Assembly: GCF_021155765.1 (NCBI RefSeq)
Contig: NC_060107.1
Coordinates: 6,000,501-6,064,500 of the forward strand
Direction of reading: 5' to 3'
Length of the DNA stretch: 64,000 bases
Origin: Diprion similis
Lineage: Eukaryota > Arthropoda > Insecta > Hymenoptera > Diprionidae
Numbering within the stretch: position 1 is the first letter of the stretch; each line of letters starts with the position of its first letter. The notes beneath the pieces are model-generated. The model worked only from the letters and a program-made list of their open reading frames with translations. It was not told where the DNA came from and searched no databases. Shown here piece by piece: positions 43,213-64,000 of the stretch. A program made the translations under genes and the position numbers.

Positions 43213-46200
43213 TTAAATTTCGATGGTTTCATCCTGTTGTTTGGATCTCTTTGGCTTAGGTGGAAATGTATTCGTTTCGCTGCAACAAAATCATCTCATT
43301 ACAAATTAGCACATAGATTATCTTATTATCACTCTAATGAAATTAAGCCCGTAAATTCATTAGGTAAAAAAAAATTGCAAGAATCGAAATGAAAAATGAT
43401 CTTGAAAAAGTAAATAACTTTAATGATATTGGGTGGTACTTCTACAAATTATTAAGACCTACAAAAAAGATTGTATATTCACTTACGCTGGTTTCTTAAA
43501 TGAGTCATCACTATCATCCTTGGTAACATCTGGAAACAGGATGGTTCGTCTGATCTGAAATTGAAATAACAATGTTACTAATAGGTTTTTTCAGTTTTTT
43601 GAAAAAACGTTATTTAATAATCCGGTGTTCCTTTTATAACTAACGAAAACATGAATTTAGAAAATATGTTGAAGAAACATTACATTTTCTTGGTCTCTGT
43701 TGCAACATATTTCTGGGTTGCAATTGCAATTTGTGCACGCCAAGTCATTTTTCCGGCAAGTGCATAAACGCGTGTGGCACTTGGATTTACAAGCACATTT
43801 TATATCACCGTCTGATGATCGCTTTGAACCAGCAATTCCACCGTTTGAACGGGATTCTGCAGCAGAGCTCTGTAAATTAGGTAGCATAAATAGTAAAATG
43901 TACCAGAAAAAAATTCAGGTAAACTGTTTAATTATCAAGCACAAGTTTATTCGCGTTTCACTTTTCATAAAAAGTAGAGTTCAGAAAGTTGATATTTGAT
44001 TGAGAAATAAAATTGCACATGTCGTGAAATCGATATTTGCATTTTACAACTAGAAGACTGAAAAATTTAATTTAGAAAGCATGTATTGAAATCTACCAGT
44101 GCAATGTACAGAGGAAGACTGTATTTGGGAGCAACGAAAGGCTTACCACGATTTTGCTAATCCGATTAAACAGAGGCGTTTTGGTCCAATCTGGGTCTTT
44201 TTCAACATCATCTTCTAACAGGCTGTCGTCTGTGAACGGGTAGTCTTCGTAGTGTACAGCATTTGCTGTTGGATATTCTTCGTTTGATAGTTTATTCTCC
44301 TTTTGAGATACCTGTATATGGAGTTTTAAAAAATCGAATAGATACATGAAATATATACATGATGAACAAAGCATATTTCAAATAATATTAAAAACAAATA
44401 TTACGATGGATTTTCGAGGTTCTGCTTCTTTTTTGAGTGCCGCTTCTACAGGTTTAACTCCGCGGAGTTGATCAAGCAGGTGAGCTACCACTTCTTCGTG
44501 TTCGGCCTGCAGCTGTGCCTCTCGTTCTCGCTGTTTCAAATGCTGAAGTTCCATTTGTCGATTTTTCATTCGAAGAGCATCACACTCTTCCTATAACCAT
44601 TGCATAATATATGAAATGTAAATAACTGCGAATTGTGACAAGTTATGAAACATTCTAAAAGTATTGAAAAGCTTATTACTGTTTTTAATACACACCATCA
44701 GTTCATCATATTGATAGGTTTTGGCATACTGGCTTCGACTTTTTTCAGCTGCAATATCAAACAGTGTCTTCAAAGCACACTTTGCGTCTACCATTGTCTG
44801 TATTTGATTCCACCGGGTTTTATTCTTGTTTTCTGGAATAAAAAGATAAGATAATGACCAAAAATTTAAGAATTATTGTCATTTGATCATGATTTACTTA
44901 GATATTTACAGAATATCACATCGTTTGGTAACTATCTATAGGACCATATATATCTATCACTATATTTTTCAGACGACGTATAGACAATTTCATTCCTACT
45001 CTATTTCACAGTGAAATTAAGAAATTACCTTGATCAGAGGCAAGAATCTTTTGCTGCAGGTCGGCAATTTGTGCACTGCGTAACTGTAAATCTTCAGTGA
45101 GTTCTGAAATTTGTTTTGCATAGGTGGCTGCATCATATTTATCTTTATTTCCTTTAATCTTGGTCAAGTTTGATGTGAGTAACGCTCTATCTTGCATCAA
45201 TCGTTCCAACGAACGCTCAGCATCTATCGTACTAGTGAGCACTTCAAGTTCTTGAGTCACCCAAGCTTGTATCCCGACGGTATTGCCTGCTTTGTCTCGC
45301 TTTTGTTGAGCCTTACTCTGCTTCTCTAGGGCTTCCTGCGTTTTTGATGAGTGTGAGGGTTAAAAAGAAAGATAGAAAATGTTCAACATTAAAAAGAATA
45401 CAAAGTGTTGGACTAGATGTGTGTTGTATTCGCATGTAATGTCAGGTGACACTGGGTATTTTGAGATACTTACTTTCAGTCTCTTATTGATTGCGCAGGC
45501 TTCTTCCACTTTACGTTTAAGAACGTTCTGCTGTTTACTATGCTGTGTTTCCATCCGTACAATTTGGTGTTGTCGCTTCCTGTCTTGATCTTTTAATTTT
45601 CTAACCTCCTGTTCTCTTGTGAGCTTCCATTGTCTGAATTTTTCACTTTCTGATCGCATCAGTTGCATGAGTTTTACTTTGTATCGTTTCATCGATTGAA
45701 TTTCAGTCAGCAAACTTTGTATCTTAGCCTCAGACTTTTCTTTCATTTTAATAACCGTTCCCTGCTGCATACATTTGCGAGATAATTCAGATATCTTCTT
45801 CTCAAGCTCTTGAACTTTTTTGCGACGTGTTTCTGCGAGTCTGAAACGAAATAAATGTAATGAAAATAGAACAGTGTGACAACAAATCATACTTCTTTTT
45901 TCAAAGCATTGGCTACTACATCTTAAAATTTCTATGGTACTGTGAAATATTTCATTCTTCCAGTAATAAGTTATAAGACCAACTTTCGGAATTTACCAAA
46001 CTGAAGATCACTCTCCTTCAGTTAATAGTAGTAATACGAAAATATACAAGTAATGTGTGGTTTCTTACTTGGAGCTAGCATTGTTAGATTGAACTGATAC
46101 CAAAACTTTTTGGAGATCATCTTTTTCTGCCTGCAGTTTTTTTATTTCGGACTCCATTTCCTGCATTTCTTTTGAATATTCAACCATTTGCGTCGAGTTT

Positions 46201-48675
46201 GCTATAAGTTTTGCAACCAATTCTTCCTTCAAAGCTAGTTCTCGGTTAATATTTTTCACTTGATCTTTCCTCTCGGCCTGTTGCAATGTATGCTCCTCTT
46301 GTTTTATATCCACATCTTCACCTCCAGTTTCGGTATCATCTGAATTTTCATCCGCAAAATTGGTACCAGCCGGTTCATGATTGACAAATTGTTTCTCTGT
46401 TGATAATTCGTGACATAAAATTTCCCTAGCGGTCTTTTCTTGATCACTTTGAAACTCTAAAAAAGAACAGAACGAAGAGTTTGTCAGTTGGCACATCAAA
46501 TAATAACAGAACTGCATGAATTGATCGAATTTGAATCACACCTAAAATTTTATTGTATATGATTTTTAACGTCGATCGATGTTCTTCAGTGCTATTGGGA
46601 TTTACATCAAAGTCGTCGATAGCTTGCTTAAATTCTCTTAAAAGATCAGCTATATTTTTCCTCAAAGTTTCGCTGGCACTTTCTGCCAAATCGGCACGTT
46701 CGCTCATATGCAAAAATTCAATTAGATTGGCGTGCAGTTGTTCGGTTAGATCCCTATTTTTGACTTGCATCATCTGTATTTTTTCCAGGAGTTCTTTGTG
46801 TTCAGGTGGGCACGCGCCTTCACCATTAACAGTATTTCCTTGCGAAAGAAGAGCCAATCTCAATTCTTGAATTAACTTGTTTAACCTGTTCACTTCAGCA
46901 GCGTGTGGATCTTGATTCACAATGGGCTTATTCTTTATTCTTCTTGCTCTATCGGCATATCGCAGTGTGCTCAAAGTTTCGTCAAGGTTGTAGTCTGAAG
47001 ATAGAAATTCAGTTATGTTACAAGTCAATTTGGAAAATTAAAGCAAAGTTTCCTATTTTTATTATAAAATTTCATCTTTTCGCACTCTACATACTAAATG
47101 ATCAAATGAACAGTCGGGTAGTTTACTGAAAGAAATATTCTTGACCAAAAAGAAAGTCTCTTTGTCAAGTGAAGTTCAAATATTAGTACGTAGCCTTTTT
47201 TCGTGAAAAATAAGGTTCTGAACAGAGCTACTTTTGTTAATACTTCACATACTAACCTGCAGGACTGATACATGCAATAATTAACGTCATGGAGTTTCCG
47301 CCTAGCGAGTCTTGCAACAACCTGGTTAATTTGCTATCACGATATCCAACATAGCTTCCGGAAGTTCCATCTCCCAATTGTGAAATCACATTACCCAAAG
47401 CGAGAAGGCCTTTATTTATATTTACGCCTTCCTTAAATCTTTCACCGGTTGCTTTGGTTTTTTTGCTGCGTTCCGAACCAGCCAGATCCACCAGATGAAA
47501 CTTAGCTGTTGTTGCGGAGTTACTGTCAAAAAATATTCAAAAATTATTAGAAGTTGTTGAATTATGTTCAAAGCCCAATTCAAAGCTTTTTCAGTTTTTA
47601 AACAGTAAACAATCTATTAAAATTACAGTAAAATTCGAATTCAGCTACCCAGATGTCGATCTAATGATTGGTGAACTTGTCAAGTATTTGTGAATCATTT
47701 TTTGTACATTGTATAAAATACTCATTTGCAAACATTGATCTAGTAGTAAGTATATTGATCAATGACTCTGAGAACAGATTCTCATTGGGAAAAGATCAAA
47801 CTAATAAAGTAAAGTAAATTAAATATTTACACATCATCTTTTTTCTCTTGATGTATATTGACAGTAAATATAGCATGGCTCCTGCTACTTTGCGAATTCA
47901 TTGCCGTTGCTCCAGTGGCTCGACCCAGCGAACCTTGACTAAGGCACTGAAAGGTCGCAGTGGCGTTTTCAACTTTGATTTCAGTTAACCCAGGAATTTT
48001 GATGCCTTGTGTATCTTCCCGAATATCAACAATGGAGTTTTCTCGGGATTTTTGGGAGAGCAGGTCGTAAAGTTGTTCTTGATAGAGTTCAATAAAGGAG
48101 ACTGTGATTTGGAAATTGCAGTCCGTTTGGTCTTCCACAATTTGGAAAATGTCATTTATTGCACGAGGAATGACACCAAGCTCTTCACTACCTCCTTTAT
48201 AACACGTCCCCATGGAATGGGTTTTACCACTTCCAGTTTGGCCATATGCCAATATCGTTACATTATATCCTAACAAATAAACACGTTAACCTCGTCACAT
48301 TAAGAGCCATATAATAATTTTTAAAATAGTAAACGAATGATGCAAAATATGATGGCTAAACATAGTGATATGGTTGAGAAATACAGGTCTCATAATAGTA
48401 AGTTAATAAATGCAATTTGTAGTGTATTGTAAGTCTTTCATATTCTTACCTTGGAAGAGATTGTTTATCATTCCTTTGACTGCTGTATTATAAAATGTTT
48501 CCTGGCTAACTTCAGGTGAAAATATGTGATTAAAAGTAAAGGCTTTATCAGTACCCAGGACTTGAACCTGCGGTTGGCCATGAACTGTCGCGACGCATGT
48601 CTGGCAACCTTTCTCAATCTCTGTTTGAACCAAAGGCCTGATTCTCAGGGCTACTTTAACCGAAGCATCAACCAT
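43213..48675 (-). CDS. KIF4: Kinesin-4 chromosome-associated motor (KIF4 / Klp3A)
   Basis: Thirteen coding exons, right to left: 48675-48450, 48269-47831, 47522-47257, 46994-46542, 46456-46069, 45840-45474, 45335-45029, 44832-44696, 44590-44405, 44311-44147, 43869-43684, 43554-43487 and 43279-43213. All are in phase; total 1084 residues (human KIF4A 1232). The motor domain begins [10 protein letters not shown], has the P-loop GQTGSGKT at 85-92, switch I NSQSSRSH, switch II DLAGSE and the [17 protein letters not shown] block, then the neck [18 protein letters not shown] long coiled coil includes KRLK...[12 protein letters not shown] and AKCALKTL. The Cys-rich domain ([20 protein letters not shown] then [10 protein letters not shown]) is the KIF4 hallmark for chromatin and Fe-S binding. 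It organises chromosomes and the central spindle. The ATG follows a splice acceptor directly; a likely non-coding first exon ends near 49413. Confidence 0.96.
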
Positions 48676-50244
48676 CTGCAAAATACATCAAGGTGATAAT
48701 AGAATGACAAAAATGATTAAATTTGCAACAGAAGACAATTACTTCTGTTTTATTGACGCGTCTTTCACAAGCTAGCATAGTTGTATAATAAAGGGGATTG
48801 TAGTTGACAGTAGAAAACAGTGGAAACGTAATATTTTTCCAGTATGTATATAACTTTGCATTAATAGGTGGTAAACTTTTTTATTTTCTTAGCGACATTC
48901 GAGACTATTTTAGAATCATAAATATTTTGTTTCAGCAAAAAAGTCAATGTCAAAAAGCCTATAAAGTTAGAAAGGGAAATGAAAATGATACGCATCTGGT
49001 TTCTAGTATTTTAGCTCCACTTTTTCGACTAGGAAACATACTTAGATGAAGATAGTCTTCAATGTATATATTTTTTTTTGTTTTTTAAATAGGTACTGTA
49101 ACTACCGATAAAATCTAATCCTTAAAAAAAAGTTTGATGAGTAAAATTTTGTTATGAGTTTTTGAAACGTATGTCTTCACTGAAAAAGACAAAGGGCTGA
49201 ATGCTCAAAAAATTATATCAAGAAATTACAGCCATGAAAGAAACCAGGCAAGGGTAAGATCTGCTGCACAGCTCTGATGCACTCCGATTATAAACCTCAT
49301 CAAATTTTTCGTTGCTGTTACTTAATTTGCAATTATCATACCTTGATGCTTTTCAGACGCAAATATATTTCTCTCTTCTTTACAATTCATCCACTTTTTA
49401 TTAGAGACTCACGGGCCGGCCGTTCTTACTTCCGTAACTCCCGTGTCACTCGCATTGAAAGTCACTTTCCGACCGTTGTACGTTTGAAATTTTCGTTTGT
49501 CGACAAGCAGGTAGGGGGGGACAGGTATTTCATCAGTGTTGCCAACTGGGATACATTACGATTCAAGTTGTTCTGGATGCGTTTTATTTCCCAACATAGC
49601 GTTATAGGTCTGAATAAAGCTCCTCATTGGCTGAATTTTTAACACTGCTAATCGTGTGTCTTTTAACTTTTTCATTTTTAAAATGTGGAAAACAAAATAC
49701 ATCCTCTGTTTCTAAATCTGTGCTCTCCGTATCCTTTTCGCTTTCGCGTCTAAAGAAAGAGCCGTGACTAACTTCAGTCGACAGAAGTTGAGATGTATAA
49801 AAAGATAGATCAAAGAATTATAATTTATGAAATCGCCACTAAGGCCTATCGCCTCCAACGAAGTTTAAACAGCGTTAAATTTTTTCTCTATGGTTTGGAA
49901 GTTTCTGTATGAGTATAGGCTGAAGTAATTAGTTTAAACTTTGATTAATTTTGGAGGAATTGGGCCTAAGTTTCGGATCAGGCTTGCCAATATGCTCTAA
50001 GCATCACCACACATGTATGCTCATTTCAGTTATGTCTGGTCATTACAGCCAGTAATCAATGTAAAAGAGAAGTTAGGTTAATGGATGAGGGTACAAGTGA
50101 AAAGTTTGTCGCTCAAGAAGGATAATGTACATGTACAATATTTAATCGTGAAGAAATATTAATTATTCAAATTGGCGGCAACTAGCGTTTTGAAGCTTCA
50201 GAACTATTCCTAGTCCTGTTGTTCCGGTCAAGGGCACCATCTAA
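48676..50244. promoter_or_regulatory. Divergent promoter region between KIF4 and furry
   Basis: KIF4 (leftward) and furry (rightward) are head to head. A minus-strand donor (GGCCC|GTGAGTCT) at about 49413, after an ETS-like ACGGAAGT and GC-rich sequence, probably ends the KIF4 non-coding first exon. The furry leader begins at or before 50245. The 49420-50240 stretch should therefore hold both promoters. The 121-codon open frame at 49277-49642 has no motifs and is not annotated. Confidence 0.45.
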
Positions 50245-51209
50245 ATGCAGAAACGACGGAACGAAACTGTGGAAACCATGGAATTAAACCGAGTGGGACC
50301 ACTCTGGAGCTCTGTCAAAAGTCAAAACGTCAAAACCGTGAAAAATATACGCCAAGTAGTTATTTTACAAACGAGTGATTGTTGTGGCAAGGTAAGTAGT
50401 CGCGTTTTCATTTTTCGCCATATTCTCGTCGTTTTCACTGGCTATTGGCACAACTTTTAGTTCTTTATTTTATGCACGTAACCCGGAATTGCCCTGTTGA
50501 CATGAGAGGTTATGTCGGTGATCACATATCCCGTTTACAACGCAGTAATTCGATTATGTTTATAATTTTAAACTTGTCAGGCGTCATGAGTCACCACTTG
50601 AGACTTTTGTAACTCTGTTATCGTACGTACGCGCATCAAAGTACGACACATCAATTTATCATTCTTACAGCTTTGTGCCAACCATTATTCCGTTTTGTTG
50701 CTATCAACTCGCGTTATTTAGGATTGGCAGACTCGTAGTCGTAAATAATGAACGATAATAGAGTTAGCAAATATTTGTTTTCCTCGTAAACTGCACCACT
50801 TTGTTGCTTTATTTATGTTGAAATTAAACATAGATACGCGTATTTACAACAGCACTAACTGACAGAAGAGGAGGTTCAACATTGTTGTTGATTATCAATT
50901 GAAGAATTCTTTCTTCTTCATTCTTCTGTTTCATTCATTCCAAAAACACACATTAGATGCTACATTCTGTGTTACATTATCGATTACTAGCTGTATGCAG
51001 AAACTTGAAAATTAATAATGGCTTTTATTTAAAACCAATAAAAACCAGACCTAGTTTTAAATTTTCCAAAATCACATACCTATAATAAGACAAAGTAATA
51101 GATTATGTGAACAGTAATTTAGAATACACAGAAATCATCTTTATATTGTATGATTAAATGGTAAATAATATTTTACAGCTATGGTCTGAAGTAACAATTC
51201 AGAGTAAAG

Positions 51210-51220
<11 letters not shown>
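50245..51220 (+). other. Upstream ORF in furry leader (63 codons, spliced)
   Basis: An ATG at 50245 opens a frame through the strong donor AAG|GTAAGT at 50391. If joined to the acceptor at 51178/51179, the frame reads on as KLWSEVTIQSKDVA and stops with TGA at 51218-51220. That is 11 nt past the furry start at 51210, in a different frame. A second in-frame Met is at codon 12. The peptide resembles nothing I know. The exon join is inferred; it could be untranslated leader only. Confidence 0.45.
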
Positions 51221-60854
<9,634 letters not shown>

Positions 60855-61287
60855 GTAAGAGATTTACTCACAAGATAAGAAAATATCTTCAAATCTTATT
60901 GTCAGAGCGTTGTTTACCCGGCGCTTATATCGCATTTGAAAAAATTATCTCTAATGCGAAAGAAGCCTTCTTAAAATCCTTTCAAATTCTCTGGAATTTC
61001 ATTCGTCCAAGGATCTCAATTACCATGTCAATTCAAAGACTGATATTGCTGTTATATTTCGTTTGCTTGTAAATATTTCTTTGACGTTATTCAGAACCGT
61101 TTTTGACGGTATCAAGAATTCCTGGTAAAAATTTTGTATACAAAGTCGTTTCAGTATATATAATACACACAAAAATGCTAATCATATTCTTACGTCTGGC
61201 AGTAACGGCAGTTAAATTGAGCAAACTTTGCAGGAATTTTCCTGAGTATGTACCAACGGTTTTTATTGCCACTTTGGAATTTATATG

Positions 61288-61310
61288 TACATACATACAT
61301 ACATACATAT
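61288..61310 (+). repeat. ACAT tetranucleotide microsatellite
   Basis: Five to six consecutive ACAT units within the furry intron. Confidence 0.8.
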
Positions 61311-61776
61311 AACGTACAAGCCTGCATGTGCTGGTAATCGGATGTTCGAAAACTAAGCTTTCCGTTCCACTTTCTTGATGAATAATTTGCGACGAGTTGA
61401 AACACGGGACATGCATAGAAATCGTCAGGAATCTTTGGAAAGGAATTAAATTCCTGGCATCGAACTCTTGCCATCGGAATTTTACTTTATAAATTGAGTC
61501 GAGGCTGAATGATTAAACTTATTGAAGGGGCTGCCAAGTGTTCGGGTAAATTGATTGGAAAGTTATTTTAAATGAAGTGCAATTGCATTTACCAGATTCA
61601 ATGATGATTAATTAAAGAAATTATCGTCAATCAATTTACATATTTCCTATCCAAGTTCCTTGTACTTAATATTCGAATAATTTGAACCGAAACACTTGGA
61701 CCGTACAATAACGGCTGTTAAATTTTCTCATGCATACTCGCGATGTTATGGTCAGTCCGTGTATCCATATGGGGTA

Positions 61777-61827
61777 GCTGCAAGTCGCCACTGACTTACA
61801 TAAACGCACACAGTGGCGATTTGTAGC
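61777..61827. repeat. 17-bp imperfect hairpin
   Basis: GCTGCAAGTCGCCACTG at 61777-61793 pairs with CAGTGGCGATTTGTAGC at 61811-61827. There are two mismatched positions (one able to form G-U in RNA) around a 17-nt loop. The stem is GC-richer than its surroundings. Confidence 0.55.
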
Positions 61828-63636
61828 CAGCCCAAGGATCCACTATATACATATATATGCGCATTTTGTGTGCGTATATCATATTACGCACATATGCATG
61901 TATGTGTGCGTGTATCGAGCGGCATTACGAGAATGTTACGACTCAGGGTTCCGTATATCTGATGTACGTACAGCCGCGTAGCCGCCCATATAAATACTCA
62001 TTCCACATGTACAGAGGATTTCTATCTCGACAGTTTATTACGGCAGTTTGAGTAGAAAATTTTCTCTCCAAATACCTATATAAACGTTAAAAATCGCTAC
62101 TACTAAACTGTATTTACGAAATTTTGTATATATTTACATTCTTATGCAAAGAAAATATCATACAAAAATTCACTGACTGTGCCATTTGCGTTTTTCCGTT
62201 TTACTTATAGGTTTACTGACGCATAAAGTAGATTATTTTTAAAAATTAGTACTTTGTCTTTTATTTTCTTCTTTAAACCGTTGACAATCGTTCTCAATTT
62301 AATATATTATCAAATTTCTTTAATTGCAAGTGTACTTAATTTATTTGAATTTCAAGGTTTTTTAATCACATTTTTCTCATTCTCGGAGGAACTGAATTTC
62401 TTTTTTGACAAAAAAAAAAAAAAAAAACTTGTTTTACGAAGTTGAATTTAAATTAAAGTAGGTATATTGTATCACAGAAAAATTGATTACAATTCTTACC
62501 TCGTGAAAATAAGAACGAAGAAACAAAAAAGATTCACAATTTCATTGAAAAGGATTTACTTGATTTTTACTCTAATAGGATCACAGAAATATAAAAATGT
62601 TTTCGACTTCGCGTGAACTATAAATTTATATTTCATTTAATTCTACTGGACAATGTATATTTTACACAATTTGTGCTCATTGTATAGTAACTGTGTACTT
62701 CCGGTTTACTGGCGCTTGCCTGTAGTTACATGTTCATGATATTCTGCAGTCCGGTTATTGACCGCTTCATGAATAACTAATTGTATCAGCGCAGATTTCG
62801 CTTGTATTCAATTCGGCATAATTACTTCTCCATATTCTGTTGCCGGATTGCTTCTGTGTATTATATTCCTCTGTATATAGAGAGAAATTGCGTACAATGG
62901 GCAACAAAACGGGGTAATTTGGATCTCCGTGGAGGTTCGGTTCTGATAAACAGGGTCAAATTGTCATACTATATCCGGAAATTATATTGTTCTTGTGTCT
63001 AACTGAACCTTCTCCGCAAAATATTCACCGAAATTCAAAGTCGATCAAGTTTTATGGAGAAAAAATCTGCGGAATGAAAAACAAAGGGGAAAATTTAAAA
63101 AAAAAAAAAAAAAAATCGTTAAAATTCGACCTGAAAATCGTTAATTAATCTCTAAATCACGAATGACAATCGAAGAATTCTATTCGCAAAAATTTTTCCA
63201 ATCGAAAACGTGCGTGACAAAATAAATGATTGGAAAGTGCAATTGGAAGTTGATCAAGTTATTCCAAAAGTTTTCGTGATTGTTTTTTAGCAATGTCCTT
63301 GTTTTACTGTTTATCGGTATAATTCAGTGTTTTATGAATTTATTTCCCGTATGACGGTGATGTTTTTTTTTTTTTTTTTTCTGTTTTTCCTCGGTACAAC
63401 GTAACTAGGTTATGGCTTTTGCTAAAATTTGACAAACTTCTGTTCTCTCAGATTTTTGCTTAAAAAACTTGTATGATCTGGCAGTCCTTGAACTTCCCGT
63501 TTTGGCGTCGCAGGATCCACGTTCTTAAAAGAAAAATTGGATACCGGAGTCGTAATTAGCGTCCTAAAAAATCTTGAGATATGAAATTTCAAGGCCAAGA
63601 AGGGTGTTTTTGGTTTCTCGTCCCCCATATTGGTTC

Positions 63637-63862
63637 CACCATCTTGATTTTTGAAAAATTCAACATCATACTCGTTATCAGTGACTTCGAATTTCGTCCA
63701 AATCGATTTACTTTGGATTTTGGTCCGCCATATTGGATCCGCCATCTTGATTTTTGAAAAATTCCATATCATACTTGTGATCAGTGACCTCGAATATCCC
63801 CGAGTACCGACTTTCGTCCAAATCGATATACTTTGGATTTTGGTCCACCATATTGTATCCGC
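63637..63862. repeat. Two-copy tandem repeat, 'CCGCCATCTTG' family
   Basis: Two copies of a unit starting at ACCATCTTGATTTTTGAAAA (about 63637-63738) and GCCATCTTGATTTTTGAAAA (about 63739-63862). Both run through TCAGTGAC-TCGAAT, TTTCGTCCAAATCGAT and ACTTTGGATTTTGGTCC. Copy 2 carries about 20 extra bases. The minus-strand frame across it (63422-63865) reads as a repetitive WTKIQS-S-IWTK peptide and is most likely repeat-derived. Confidence 0.7.
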
Positions 63863-64000
63863 CATTTTATAACATCTGCAATCTAACCTCGGATTCGTGA
63901 TCAGCGATTAGAAAAAGTTCGGAGTACCAAGGTTTATTAAAATCCTTTGATCCGATCTCAAGGTACCATGATTTTTATTTTATTCTTTAGAATCCTGTTA

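Larger units (their letters stand above)
60855..64000 (+). other. Furry intron running to the window edge
   Basis: The last exon found ends at 60854 with AG|GTAAGA, so an acceptor followed by the continuation of the protein is expected. I could not find one before 64000. The stretch holds a TACA microsatellite (61288-61310), a 17-bp hairpin (61777-61827), poly-A/poly-T runs and a tandem repeat at 63637-63862. Confidence 0.55.

Noticed and set aside
63422-63865. 147-codon minus-strand frame
   Set aside because: It lies largely on the tandem repeat and reads as a repetitive peptide. Treated as repeat, not gene.

Overview
This is a eukaryotic nuclear window, AT-rich, with short spliced introns (GT-AG) and long introns and spacers without genes. 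Gene content and protein sequence point to an insect. Hymenoptera, perhaps a sawfly, is my guess from general look only. I found no rRNA, tRNA, CRISPR or viral gene.

Layout from left to right. 1-4989: no recognisable gene. 4990-5842 (+): two small mitochondrial proteins apparently on one mRNA. The first is a spliced 64-residue LYR-motif microprotein resembling the MIEF1 upstream-ORF product (L0R8F8/AltMiD51). Its stop lies 26 nt before the start of a 182-residue MTRFR (C12orf65) GGQ release-factor-like protein. 7808-16594 (-): chiffon, the insect DBF4, with motifs N, M and C on small exons and one 3.75-kb terminal exon that would encode the insect-type Chiffon-B region. 16595-20044: intergenic, with simple repeats and a 29-bp perfect inverted repeat. 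20045-21973 (+): a two-exon kraken/SERHL alpha/beta hydrolase. 23690-30846 (+): PFKFB, six coding exons. 32369-42476 (-): UTP20, eleven exons, 2774 residues. 43213-48675 (-): a KIF4-type chromokinesin, 13 coding exons, 1084 residues. 50245 to the right edge (+): the 5' part of furry, 21 coding exons to 60854 and a possible 36-residue cassette exon at 58056-58163; the rest of the gene lies outside the window.

The exon coordinates are my own reconstructions. Each join was checked for splice dinucleotides, reading phase and continuity of a recognisable protein. First exons and untranslated regions are mostly unresolved.

Functional themes: UTP20 (18S rRNA processing), KIF4 (chromosome and spindle midzone motor), chiffon (Cdc7 kinase activator) and furry (NDR kinase scaffold) are growth and division genes. 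PFKFB sets fructose-2,6-bisphosphate. The LYR/MTRFR pair is the most interesting item: both proteins are known in other animals to act at the mitochondrial large ribosomal subunit, and here they look co-transcribed.
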